Origin: Frankiales bacterium
GTDB lineage: Bacteria; Actinomycetota; Actinomycetes; S36-B12; CAIYMF01
Length of the DNA stretch: 64,000 nucleotides
Assembly (NCBI GenBank): GCA_016125335.1
Contig: WGLY01000015.1
Span: 124,001 to 188,000 of the forward strand
Direction of reading: 5' to 3'
Every line of letters starts with the position of its first letter. Positions within the stretch are counted from its first letter, which is position 1. Below are positions 1-8,505 of this stretch, one piece after another. The notes beneath the pieces are model-generated. The model worked only from the letters and a program-made list of their open reading frames with translations, did not search any database and was not told the DNA's origin. Position numbers and translations under genes: made by a program.

Positions 1-165
1 CAGGGTGGCGGCGTACTCGGCGAAGCCCTCGGCGGTCCAGACCACGAGGCAGCGGTCCTGGCCCTTGGTGATCACCAGGCCGTCGGCGAGGGCGTCGCGG
101 AACTTGGCCGGCAGGATCACGCGGTTCTTCTCGTCGAGGCGCGGCGTGTGCGTCCCGAGGAACAC
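1..165 (-). CDS. mraZ: MraZ transcriptional regulator, 5' part (runs off left edge)
   Basis: The first 55 codons of MraZ, the AbrB-fold regulator that heads the division and cell wall (dcw) cluster and represses its own operon. The N-terminus reads [21 protein letters not shown], the typical MraZ opening, followed by the repeat that forms the swapped-hairpin DNA-binding fold. The start is the GTG at 165, because the family begins at VFLGTH/MFLGTH and a GGAGG lies about 9 bases upstream. The rest of the gene, and presumably rsmH and the dcw cluster, lie beyond position 1. Its own promoter and operator lie at 219-250. Confidence is limited only by the truncation. Confidence 0.95.
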   Translation of the reverse strand, partial: MFLGTHTPRLDEKNRVILPAKFRDALADGLVITKGQDRCLVVWTAEGFAEYAATL

Positions 166-218
166 CGCCACCACCTCCACCCGCCCCCGCGGAGGGTCCT
201 GTCCCTCCGTCGCGCGCC

Positions 219-250
219 AACATACTCCACTTCCCTCCACCGTCAACCAC
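219..250 (-). promoter_or_regulatory. mraZ promoter with embedded MraZ operator repeats
   Basis: On the minus strand a -35 TTGACG (246-241) and a -10 TATGTT (224-219) are separated by 16 bp. The spacer carries two GTGGAG repeats starting at 240 and 230, with a third related GTGGTT at 250, so the period is exactly 10 bp (one helical turn). MraZ is known to bind tandem GTGG-type repeats in its own promoter, so autorepression by occlusion is the natural reading. The 5' leader would be about 45 nt. Confidence 0.8.
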
Positions 251-353
251 CATGACCCACCAATCACCCACGCGGCGCCCCACTGCCGCAGGTCGGGGGC
301 CTGACGAGGACGGCGACGCAGCCGGCATCACGGCATCACCGCAGGTCACGGCG

Positions 354-370
354 GTGGAGGAAAGTGGAGG
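354..370 (+). promoter_or_regulatory. Second MraZ-like box in opposite orientation
   Basis: GTGGAGGAAAGTGGAGG on the plus strand contains two GTGGAG repeats 10 bp apart, the same arrangement as in the mraZ promoter but inverted and about 115 bp further upstream. I see no -10 or -35 around it and no rightward gene. The region 166-565 otherwise holds no gene. It could be an auxiliary operator or a relic. Confidence 0.5.
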
Positions 371-565
371 GGTCAGGGCGCGACGGGCCCCGACGGGCGT
401 CCCCGCGGTCCCGACGCCGGCACGCAGCGGCATGGAGCGGGCTGGAGCGGGGTGGCAGCGGCACGGCCGCGGCCACGAGGGGCGCCGCGCGGTGGCGCGG
501 TGCGCGGGCGCCGGAGGCGTCCGGGGGCAGGGGTCGGTGCCGGCGGCCGGGTCAGGCCGGCCGGG

Positions 566-1117
566 TCACAGCTGCGAGCGGCTCTCGGTGTCGGTGGGGC
601 TCGGCGGGGCGGCGTGCACCGGCCAGTCGTGGATCACCGAGGTGCGCAGGACGACGTCCTGCACGGAGCGGTTCTCCCGGCTCACCGCGCACCAGAACAG
701 GCCGACCGGGAACACGGCGCAGAAGCCGGCCCGCAGCACCGCCGCCCACCAGTGCATCCGGGTGCCCTTGCGGCCCACCACGCGCAGCCCCATGAGGCGC
801 GCGCCGACGGTGCGCCCCGTCGTCGCGAACGCGAGCGCGAGGTAGATCACGAGGTAGCCGAAGCCGACGAGCAGGAACAGCCCGAACGACCACGTGGGCA
901 GCACGTAGTCGCGCGGGTCGACCAGGAACTTGAGCACCACGATCGCGAGGTAGGTGCCCACCGTCGTCGACGCCACGAGGAGGTAGTCGATGGCGCCGGC
1001 CGCGGTGCGCGACACCACGCCGGCGCGCAGCCCCTGGAACACGCGCGCCTTCGGGGGGATGGGGTTCAGGTGCGGCACCGGGTGCTGCGGGCCGTGGACC
1101 GGGCTCGGATCGGTCAT
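566..1117 (-). CDS. RDD family membrane protein
   Basis: A 183-residue integral membrane protein. The RDD-type domain begins about residue 25 (V-F-Q-G-L-R-A-G-V-V-S-R-T-A-A-G-A-I-D-Y), with transmembrane segments near 45-65, 75-100 and 130-150 and the usual basic loop GRTVGARLMGLRVVGRKG between them. RDD proteins are small multi-span membrane proteins; some act as Na+(Li+)/H+ antiporters, but no substrate can be assigned here. The ATG at 1117 overlaps the stop of the upstream gene as ATGA, so the two are translationally coupled and probably work together. The C-terminus (TDTESRSQL) is hydrophilic and cytosolic. Confidence 0.8.
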   Translation of the reverse strand: MTDPSPVHGPQHPVPHLNPIPPKARVFQGLRAGVVSRTAAGAIDYLLVASTTVGTYLAIVVLKFLVDPRDYVLPTWSFGLFLLVGFGYLVIYLALAFATTGRTVGARLMGLRVVGRKGTRMHWWAAVLRAGFCAVFPVGLFWCAVSRENRSVQDVVLRTSVIHDWPVHAAPPSPTDTESRSQL

Positions 1118-2031
1118 GCGTCCCCTCCCCCGTCGTCGCGCGGCTGCGGCCCGGAAGCGTCCGAGATCTGCCGCTGCTCCTCGCGCTCGGCCTCCCGCAG
1201 CGCGGACCGGACCTCCTCCTGCGCACGCGCCTCGGCGCCCGGCGCGGTGGTGCGCCGGGCCTTGCGCCGCAGCATGATCCGGTCGACCCAGCGGTTGACC
1301 AGCTCGTCGCCGGCGACCGCCGAGAGCCGCGCCTGGTCGACCACCTCGGCCGCCACGCCGGTCGAGGACTCCCGGATGATCTCGGGCAGGTCGACCTCCT
1401 CGATGACGTCCTCCGCGAGGCCGGCGAGATCGACCCGGCTGCGCACGATCTCCGTGAGGTCGATGCTGGCGATCGCGGACTCGACGATCCGCTGGAGGTC
1501 GACGCGGTCGAGCACGACGTCGGTGAGCTCCATCGAGTCGAGCACCGCCACGACGAGGCGCTCGAGGTCGACGCGCTCGAGCACGATGCCGGTGATGTCG
1601 ACCCGGTCGAGCACCGGCCCCATCACGGCGGGCACCAGCAGGTCGAGCGCGTCGTTGCCCGCCGCGGTGACGTCGGCGCCCGCCGCGAAGCGCACCTGGC
1701 GACCACGGTCGCCGAGCCGCTGCGCGAGGGCCGCCGGGGTCCAGTCCGGGTGCACGAGCGGCGGGCGGGCCAGCAGCGCGAGCCCCACCCGCGCGACAGG
1801 TCCGACGGTGCGCCGCACCACGGAGCCGGCGGCCAGCACGGGACGGGCGACGACCACCGCCGCGCCGAGGGCGACGTCGAGCGGCACCTCGACCGCGGCC
1901 GGCATCCGCGGGCCGGCCCGGTGCACGACGGGCACCACCTCGCGCCCGGGCTCTCCCGCGGCGGGCGCGCCGACGGGCCCGGTCACCGGGTCGTCGGCGG
2001 CGGTGTGGTGGGGCACGGCGCCCATCCTCAC
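1114..2031 (-). CDS. Hypothetical protein with tandem 23-residue repeats
   Basis: I do not recognise the 305-residue product. Residues 48-90 are hydrophobic and rich in Ala/Val, perhaps a membrane-associated helix. From 144 there are three consecutive 23-residue repeats starting at 144, 167 and 190, with a fourth partial copy at 213. Each follows the pattern [VIM][DE][IL]T-x-[IV]V-x2-RVDL-x2-[LI], an alternation of short helices with conserved acidic and Leu/Val positions. The C-terminus (260-305) is a charged helix rich in Arg/Glu. The start is GTG 2031; ATG 2025 is two codons inside. The stop overlaps the start of the RDD gene (ATGA), so they form a two-gene unit. Confidence 0.7.
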   Translation of the reverse strand: MRMGAVPHHTAADDPVTGPVGAPAAGEPGREVVPVVHRAGPRMPAAVEVPLDVALGAAVVVARPVLAAGSVVRRTVGPVARVGLALLARPPLVHPDWTPAALAQRLGDRGRQVRFAAGADVTAAGNDALDLLVPAVMGPVLDRVDITGIVLERVDLERLVVAVLDSMELTDVVLDRVDLQRIVESAIASIDLTEIVRSRVDLAGLAEDVIEEVDLPEIIRESSTGVAAEVVDQARLSAVAGDELVNRWVDRIMLRRKARRTTAPGAEARAQEEVRSALREAEREEQRQISDASGPQPRDDGGGDA

Positions 2032-2344
2032 GTACCGGGGGCCGCGTGCGAGCGCGATCCGGTGCGGCCGTCCGGGACGGCGCCCGCCGGCCCGGGCCGG
2101 CGCACCGCGGGGGCGGCGGCCCGACGCAGGGGACGAACGCGGTCGCCGACCGCGGACCGTCCCCCGGTCGGAGCAGTGCGTGACCGCGGGCCACCGAGCG
2201 TGGCCGTGGCCTCGACGCAGCGTGCCCGATGCGGCCCTGACCAGGAGCGACGGTGCACGACGACCCTCCCGAGGGGCTCCCGCGCCGGCCCGCCGACCGC
2301 TACGGTGAGCGACGACGACCCCGCCGTCCGCAGCAGCCCGGGGG

Positions 2345-2363
2345 TGCGTGCCGCAGGCACGCA
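2345..2363 (+). other. Small perfect hairpin in the 2.03-2.45 kb gap
   Basis: TGCGTGCC and GGCACGCA pair perfectly around a 3-nt loop, about 90 bp before the secreted-protein gene. The surrounding 2032-2449 gap between divergent genes holds no other gene or clear promoter that I can see. Confidence 0.35.
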
Positions 2364-2449
2364 GCGTGCTCGCCGCGGACGGTCACCCCCGGTCCGTCGC
2401 CGCGTGTCCTGGCCGGCAACGGGTCACCTCACCGACCCTGGGAGCCCGC

Positions 2450-4036
2450 ATGCGCGCACGCGCCTGGATCGCGACCGCCACCGGCCTCGCGACCCTCACC
2501 ACTGCAGCACTCGTCGCCGGCGCGGCCACCGGGGCCAGCGCCGGCCTCACGCTCCAGCCTCCCCTCCCCGGCACGAGCACCTCGGCCGGCACCCTGGTGC
2601 TGGCCGACACCCTGGCCAACAACGGCAAGGGCACGAGCTCGTTCACGGTCTCGTGGCACAAGCCCGACGGCACCACGGCCTCCACCGTGCAGACCGTCGC
2701 CGCGACGTCGAAGAACGCCTGCAACCTCGACAGCCGCAACGCGACCCCGTACCTCACGATCAGCGGCACCGCGGGCGGGTCGGGCTCCCAGGTGGGCATC
2801 GGGTCGCAGGGCGACATCGGCGTCAACTCCGAGTCCACCGGCGGTGCGTGCTCGCAGGTGAACCTCTCCGCGGGCGAGGCGCTCACCATCAAGGTCGCCA
2901 GCCTCCCCGGGCAGCTCGGCTCCACCAGCGTCGACGGTGCCGGGTTCGACCTGAACCTGTCCGGCAGCGTCGTCCTCCAGGCGATCTTCAAGAAGGACGG
3001 CCACGAGATCGGCGGCGCGGAGTTCCAGTCGGGCCTGTCGAGCCCGGCCCCGCTCAACCCCGCCCGTCCGCACGACCTGCTCGACTGGTGCAACCAGGGC
3101 ACCGTCAACTCCGGTCCGCAGAGCGGCACCCCCGGCACCAACGAGTGCTACTGGCAGATCCCGTCGCTGAAGATGTACGACCCCAATGTGGGGCCCACCT
3201 ACACCTCCGACGGCCGCATCACGAGCGGCTCGGGGCTGAGCACCGAGGCGTACGGCAACCGGTGGGACGAGGTCGTGCTCTCGGCCACGAGCTACAGCTA
3301 CACGGTCGACGGCGTGACCCAGACCGTGCCGCCGAAGGCCAACAACAACCCGGCGTTCTCCCTCGAGGGCGGGCAGCAGTGGACCGGGTGGACGGGCACG
3401 CCGCAGGGCGGCCCCACCACGTTCAACCTCTTCAGCACCTCCGAGTACACGGCGACGTGCGGCACCACCGGCACCGAGACCTCCGGCGGCGTCACCGTCA
3501 CCTACACGAGGGTCTACGACTACACGACCGGCACCTGCAAGCAGGACAAGGCGTACAACGTCTCGCTGACGACGTCGAGCAGCGGGAGCGTCTTCTCGCT
3601 GCAGACCGACCAGGCCGACACCGACGGCACCTGGCTCCTGCAATTCGCCCGCGACTACACGACGCCGGTGAGCAACGACCCCGACCTCGCGGTGGACTTC
3701 TCCAACGGGACGGTGGCCAACGCCGCGCGCACCGTGGGCTACTGCCCGACGACGGCGTTCACCTACACCTCGTCACCATGGGCGCACCAGCAGACGGTGT
3801 CGGGCACCTCGCTGACGCAGTGGGCGTACAACTCCAGCCCCAACGCACCGACCGCGGACCCGAACGTGGTGAAGGCCGGGTCGTCGTCGTACGACTTCGA
3901 CAGCACCTCCGGCGGCGCCCAGTACGCCTGCAAGTACGCGACGAGCACGGAGCTCGTCACGGTGAACGGCGTCCAGGTGCAGCGCTGGGTCGACTGGGTC
4001 TGGATGTCCGGCGACGTCATCTGGCTCGGGAAGTGA
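2450..4036 (+). CDS. Secreted protein of unknown function
   Basis: A 528-residue exported protein. Residues 1-31 are a Sec signal peptide (MRARAW..., hydrophobic core TATGLATLTTAALVAGAATG, cleavage after AxA about residue 31). The mature part is rich in Thr/Ser/Gly with beta-strand-like alternation and has eight scattered Cys, suggesting four disulfides in an extracellular beta-rich fold. Aromatic-rich segments (TDGTWLLQFARDY, VQRWVDWVWMSGD) lie near the C-terminus. No catalytic or sorting motif is visible. ATG 2450 was chosen because the signal peptide begins there and GGGAG lies just upstream; the open frame continues to 2348. A strong terminator follows at 4059. Confidence 0.8.
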   Translation: MRARAWIATATGLATLTTAALVAGAATGASAGLTLQPPLPGTSTSAGTLVLADTLANNGKGTSSFTVSWHKPDGTTASTVQTVAATSKNACNLDSRNATPYLTISGTAGGSGSQVGIGSQGDIGVNSESTGGACSQVNLSAGEALTIKVASLPGQLGSTSVDGAGFDLNLSGSVVLQAIFKKDGHEIGGAEFQSGLSSPAPLNPARPHDLLDWCNQGTVNSGPQSGTPGTNECYWQIPSLKMYDPNVGPTYTSDGRITSGSGLSTEAYGNRWDEVVLSATSYSYTVDGVTQTVPPKANNNPAFSLEGGQQWTGWTGTPQGGPTTFNLFSTSEYTATCGTTGTETSGGVTVTYTRVYDYTTGTCKQDKAYNVSLTTSSSGSVFSLQTDQADTDGTWLLQFARDYTTPVSNDPDLAVDFSNGTVANAARTVGYCPTTAFTYTSSPWAHQQTVSGTSLTQWAYNSSPNAPTADPNVVKAGSSSYDFDSTSGGAQYACKYATSTELVTVNGVQVQRWVDWVWMSGDVIWLGK

Positions 4037-4058
4037 CACCGCTGCGAGACTGAACCGC

Positions 4059-4098
4059 CGGGAGCCCGGGTGACGGACCGCCGTCGCCCGGGCTCCCG
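4059..4098. terminator. Bidirectional hairpin terminator
   Basis: An 18-bp stem (4059-4076 with 4081-4098, one wobble pair) around a 4-nt loop lies between two convergent genes, so it can serve both. It has no U-tract, as is common in high-GC actinobacteria. Confidence 0.8.
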
Positions 4099-4116
4099 TC
4101 GCACTGCCGTCAGCCG

Positions 4117-7100
4117 TCAGCCCGGGGACGACGAGACCGCGCCCTCGCCCTGGATCCGCGCGCGCAGCGCGGCTGCGTCGGCAGCCGCGGCCGCTGCCGC
4201 CGCGCGGTCGCCCGCGGCCGTGGCGACCTCCCCGCGCAGCAGCACCAGTCGCAGCTCCTCGAAGTCCGAGCCCTGCTCGCGCGCCGCGGCGAGTCCCGCG
4301 TCGACGTCGGCGAGGGCGGCGTCGAGCCGGCCCAGGACGAGCTCGGCGCGGGCCCGTTCGAGGTGGGCGCGGGGCAGCAGCGATGCGGCCTCCGCGGAGG
4401 AGTACGGCGCGAGGTCGACGACGAGCTCCCACGCCCGGTCGCCGATCCCGCGCCGGCTCAGCGACTCCGCCCGGGCCAGCCGGGCCTCGAGCGCCGGCAC
4501 GGACTGCGAGTAGGCGAGCAGGTCCTCCTCCGCGCGCACGGCCGTCTCCTCGGCGAGCTCGTAGCGGCCCTGCGCGATCTGCAGCCGGGCCGAGAGCATC
4601 CGGGTGTGCGCGGCCAGCGGCCCGGCGCCGGCCGCGATCGCCGCGCGCAGCGCGTCGTCGAGCACCCCTTCGCACCGCTCGAGCTCGGACCGGGTCAGCA
4701 GCAGCTCGGCCAGGTTGGCGCCCGCAGTGGCGGCGTAGACGAGGTCGCCCGCCTCGGCGGCCACCCGGCGCGACTCCTCGTAGAGCTCGACGGCCTCGCG
4801 CCAGCGACCGGTGAGGAAGCGGAAGTTGCCGAGCACGAAGGCCGCCTCGGCCGCGCCGGAGAGCCGGCGCTCGCGCCGGGCGATGTCCAGCGCCTCCTGG
4901 GCCAGCGCGCCGACGCCGTGCTCGCCGAGGACGAACCGGGCGATGTCGTAGGTGACGAACGTGGCCACGAGCGCGTCGACGTCGCCGGCGCGGCGCACCT
5001 CGTCGAGCATCCCCTCGCTCGCGGCCCGCGCCTCGCGCCACTGCCCCTGGTTGCGCCGGATGAGCGCGCGCCCGCTCACCAGCCGAGCCCGCAGACGACG
5101 TGCCTCCTCGGTGTCGCGTGGCTCCAGGGTCCGCAGCGTGGTCGTGATCACCCGTAGCGCGGCGCGGTAGTCGCCGACGACGTTGAGGATGCGCATGCGC
5201 AGCACCTGGAACGTCGCCGACCACTCGGGATCGCCGGCGGCGAGCCGGGCGCCGCGCCGCACCGCGTCGAGCGCCTGGTCGAACAGGCCGGCGGCCGTGC
5301 ACACCTCGACCAGGTCCACGAGCACCTCGCGGCGCTCGTGCAGCGGGACGTCGCCGAGCGCGAGCGCGGCGTCGTACGCGCGCTGGAACTGCACCGCGGC
5401 GTCGGTGTTGGCGTAGGCACGCTGGGCCCGGCGTCCGGCCCGGCGGGCGTGCACCCAGGTGCGCGCGTCGTCGCCCGCGCGGGAGAAGTGCAGGGAGAGC
5501 GTGTCGGCGTCCGCGTCGAGGTCGCTCGACAAGGCCTCGACGGCGCGGCCGGCCGCGCCGTGCAGCGTGGCGCGGGTGCGGAACGCGAGCCCGTCGTAGG
5601 CCGAGTCGCGGATCATGCTGTTGCGGAAGCGCATCCGGCCGGGGCCGTCGGCCTCGAGGAAGTCGGCGAGGCGGCCCAGCGACGCCGCGTCGACGGCGAC
5701 GTCGTCCTCGCGCAGCGTCTCCGCCAGCACCTCGGTGCGGAACGAGCGGCCCAGCACCGAGGCGTAGCGCAGCAGGCGGCGCGAGCCCGGGTCGAGCGCG
5801 TCCACCTGGGCGTCGAGGGCCGCGTGCAGGCTCTCGGGCATCGCCTCGAGCGACCCGACCTCGCGGAACGCGCGGACGAGCTCCTCGGCGTAGAGCGGGT
5901 TGCCCTCCGCCCTCGCCACGATCGCGTCGACCTCGTGCGGGCGCAGCGGCGCGGCCGCCGTGGCACCGATGACGAACCGGGCCAGCACGTCGTCGGCGAT
6001 GGGCCCGAGCTCGACGCGCGGCCCGTGCTCGAGCTCGAGCCCCGCCCCCTCGCCGCGGCGGACGACGACGACCGCCCACGGTCGCCCCTGCGCGGCGGTC
6101 GCGACGTGGGCGAGCACGGCGGAGGACGCCGCGTCGGCCCAGTGCGCCTCCTCCACCACGAGCACGAAGCGGCCCGGCACGCTCGAGGAGATCAGCCGCA
6201 CCATGAGGTCGGCGATGAGCCCGGGGCGGAACCGCGCCTCGACCACCGAGGACTCGGGCGTGTCCGGGATCGGGATCATCACGACGGGCTCGAGCAGGGG
6301 CGCGAGCGCGAGGCGGTCGGGCATCCGCTCGCGGAAGGTGGCCAGCAGCTGCGCGGCCATCGTGTCCGGGTCGGCCCGTTCCACGCCGAAGGCCCGGCGG
6401 ACGGGGTCGCGCAGCATCCGGTAGGGCGAGGTCATGCCGTAGGGCTCGGCGCGCACCGTGACGACCGAGGCGCCGAGGCCGTCGAGCGCCTCGGCCAGGA
6501 TCCGCGACTTGCCGGTGCCGGTGGCCCCGGCGATGGTGAGCACCCCTCCGCCCCCGTCGAGCGCCCCGACGAGGGCGGCGCGCACCGCCGCGAGCTCGTC
6601 GTCGCGGCCGATCAGCGGCGCGCCCGCGCCGCGCTCGTCGTCGCGCGCGCCGAGCTCCTCCCCCACGGCGAAGACGGGCACCGGCGCCGCCTTGCCCTTC
6701 ATGACGAAGGGGCCCACCGGCGCCGTAGCGAACAGGGTCCTCGAGTGCTCGAGCACCTGGGGGTGGGCGAACAGCGAGCCTGCCGGCGCCTTCGACATGA
6801 TGCGCGCCGCCGTGTTCGTGGTGTCGCCCATCGCGGAGTACGCGGCACGGGCCGGCGTGCCGACCTCGGCGGCGAACACGTGGCCGCGGTTGACGCCGAT
6901 CTGCACGGGCAGCGGGGTGCCCCGGTCCAGCACCGCGCGCATCGCGCGCAGCATGCGGCCCTCGTCGTCCTCGGTGGAGTAGGGCACCCCGGAGGCCATG
7001 AACAGCTTGCCGCCGTCGCTGTCGAGGTCGGTGGCGAGCAGGGACACGCGCTCCCTGTTCATCGCCTCCTCGAACACGGACACCGTCTCGTGCAGCGCAG

Positions 7101-7959
7101 CGCCCACCGCGTCGGGGCCGCGCGTGCGCAGCAGGTCGTCGGTGCCGGAGAAGCGCGCGAACGCGATGGTGGCGAGCTTGTGCTCCGGCTCGGGGACCGC
7201 GGGGCCGAGGTGGTCGCCGAGGTCGTGCGGGAACAGGGTGCGCAGCCGCGCCTCCTGCACCGCAGGGGCCGGCGGGGCGTCGCCCTCCGGTGGCCGGGTG
7301 CGGCGCCAGCGCAGCCGGTGCAGCCCGTCGGGCCTCGGCTCGGCCGAGCCGCCCGGCAGCCGCTGCGCGGTGCCGGTGGTCAGGAGGATCTCCCCCGCCA
7401 CTGCCGCGTGCTCGGCCTCGGCGGTCGACGTCGCAGCCTCGCCCAGCACCAGCAGCTCGCGCGTGGGCGAGCCGACGAGGAAGAAGTCCACCGGCCCGGA
7501 GTGCACGCCGATCGAGATCGACAGCGACAGCCGGCCGACGGACGTGGGGGTCGCCGCCGCGGCACGCAGCGCCGTGCGCATGTCGACGGCGGACCGGCAC
7601 GCGCGGGCGGCGTGGTCGTCGCCGCGGAAGACGAACAGCAGCGCGTCGCCGCCGAACTTGAGCAGCTCGCCCCCGCGCACGGCAGCCTGCGACAGGATCC
7701 CGCCGAAGATGCGGTTGAGCGTCTCGATCAGCTCCTCCGCGCCGATCCGCCCGCGCCGGGCGAGCTTCTCGGTCAGCGCGGTGAACCCGGAGATGTCGGC
7801 GAACACGAGCGTGGCGTCGACCTGCTGCCAGGTGCGGCCGGGGGCGTCGTCGTCCCAGTCGAGCGCGATCCGCGGCACGTGCCGGCGCAGGTCGGTCGCG
7901 CCCCCTGGCACGGTCGCGGCCCCCCGAGCGCCGGCCGGGCCGGGCTCGGGCGCTGTCAT
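4117..7959 (-). CDS. Soluble-adenylyl-cyclase-like protein: two cyclase domains, P-loop NTPase, helical repeats
   Basis: A 1280-residue cytosolic protein. A class III nucleotide cyclase domain spans about 45-200 and a second about 262-410. A P-loop NTPase follows (LIGRDDEL at 449; Walker A GATGTGKS 478-485), then a long TPR-like helical region from about 800 to the end. The first cyclase domain keeps both metal-binding Asp (D55 in FADISGF, D105 in FGGDALL) but lacks the Asn/Arg pair. The second lacks the first Asp but keeps K318 and the transition-state pair N382/R386. This is the split of catalytic residues seen in mammalian sAC and transmembrane cyclases, so one composite ATP-cyclising site is plausible. 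The start is ATG 7959, overlapping the stop of the cyclic-nucleotide-binding gene (ATGA), which fits a signalling partnership. Confidence 0.9.
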   Translation of the reverse strand: MTAPEPGPAGARGAATVPGGATDLRRHVPRIALDWDDDAPGRTWQQVDATLVFADISGFTALTEKLARRGRIGAEELIETLNRIFGGILSQAAVRGGELLKFGGDALLFVFRGDDHAARACRSAVDMRTALRAAAATPTSVGRLSLSISIGVHSGPVDFFLVGSPTRELLVLGEAATSTAEAEHAAVAGEILLTTGTAQRLPGGSAEPRPDGLHRLRWRRTRPPEGDAPPAPAVQEARLRTLFPHDLGDHLGPAVPEPEHKLATIAFARFSGTDDLLRTRGPDAVGAALHETVSVFEEAMNRERVSLLATDLDSDGGKLFMASGVPYSTEDDEGRMLRAMRAVLDRGTPLPVQIGVNRGHVFAAEVGTPARAAYSAMGDTTNTAARIMSKAPAGSLFAHPQVLEHSRTLFATAPVGPFVMKGKAAPVPVFAVGEELGARDDERGAGAPLIGRDDELAAVRAALVGALDGGGGVLTIAGATGTGKSRILAEALDGLGASVVTVRAEPYGMTSPYRMLRDPVRRAFGVERADPDTMAAQLLATFRERMPDRLALAPLLEPVVMIPIPDTPESSVVEARFRPGLIADLMVRLISSSVPGRFVLVVEEAHWADAASSAVLAHVATAAQGRPWAVVVVRRGEGAGLELEHGPRVELGPIADDVLARFVIGATAAAPLRPHEVDAIVARAEGNPLYAEELVRAFREVGSLEAMPESLHAALDAQVDALDPGSRRLLRYASVLGRSFRTEVLAETLREDDVAVDAASLGRLADFLEADGPGRMRFRNSMIRDSAYDGLAFRTRATLHGAAGRAVEALSSDLDADADTLSLHFSRAGDDARTWVHARRAGRRAQRAYANTDAAVQFQRAYDAALALGDVPLHERREVLVDLVEVCTAAGLFDQALDAVRRGARLAAGDPEWSATFQVLRMRILNVVGDYRAALRVITTTLRTLEPRDTEEARRLRARLVSGRALIRRNQGQWREARAASEGMLDEVRRAGDVDALVATFVTYDIARFVLGEHGVGALAQEALDIARRERRLSGAAEAAFVLGNFRFLTGRWREAVELYEESRRVAAEAGDLVYAATAGANLAELLLTRSELERCEGVLDDALRAAIAAGAGPLAAHTRMLSARLQIAQGRYELAEETAVRAEEDLLAYSQSVPALEARLARAESLSRRGIGDRAWELVVDLAPYSSAEAASLLPRAHLERARAELVLGRLDAALADVDAGLAAAREQGSDFEELRLVLLRGEVATAAGDRAAAAAAAADAAALRARIQGEGAVSSSPG

Positions 7960-8435
7960 CGCGGTGCGGGCGCCGCGGGGCCGCCCGGGTCGACGGCCTC
8001 GTGCGCGCGCAGCCGGGCGCACAGGACGCGCAGCATGGGGACCGCCACCTCGGGGTGGTCCTCGAGGAGCGACTCGAAGGTCCACTTCGAGATGGCGAAC
8101 GTGAGCAGCCCGCCCGCGTCGGCGACGACGTCGGCCGAGCGCGGCAGCCCGTCGATGAGCGAGAGCTCGCCGAAGTACTGGCCGGGGCGCAGCGTGGCCG
8201 CGGGCTCGCCGTGCACCAGCACCGTCGCCGTGCCCTCGAGGATCACGTGCATCCCCACCACCGGCAGCGAGAACGCACGGAACCCGGCGACCTCGTCGCC
8301 CTGGGAGATCACGTGCGACCCGGCGGCGTAGGCCTCGCGCTCGCCCGTCTCGGCGATGCGGGAGATCACCTTGGGCGGCACGCCGGCGAACAGGTCGATG
8401 CCCGACAGCGCAGCGACGAGCTCGGCCTCGGCCAC
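7956..8435 (-). CDS. Cyclic nucleotide-binding domain protein, no DNA-binding domain
   Basis: A 159-residue single-domain CRP/FNR-type cyclic-nucleotide-binding protein. The phosphate-binding cassette is GQYFGELSLIDGLPRSADVVA (residues about 92-112), with the Glu and Arg that contact ribose and phosphate. No helix-turn-helix follows; the short tail is Pro/Ala-rich. It is therefore a sensor or adaptor rather than a transcription factor. The start is GTG 8435 behind GAGGAGG; a TACGCT -10 lies at 8468-8463 on the minus strand. It overlaps the large cyclase gene by 4 bp (ATGA), so the cyclase may produce this protein's ligand or be regulated by it. That is inference from coupling. Confidence 0.88.
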   Translation of the reverse strand: MAEAELVAALSGIDLFAGVPPKVISRIAETGEREAYAAGSHVISQGDEVAGFRAFSLPVVGMHVILEGTATVLVHGEPAATLRPGQYFGELSLIDGLPRSADVVADAGGLLTFAISKWTFESLLEDHPEVAVPMLRVLCARLRAHEAVDPGGPAAPAPR

Positions 8436-8505
8436 CGGTCCTCCTCGCGCGGTCGTTGCCGAAGCGTAGCCGCGGGCAGCAGGCGCTCGCCCGGCGGACG
8501 GCGGG

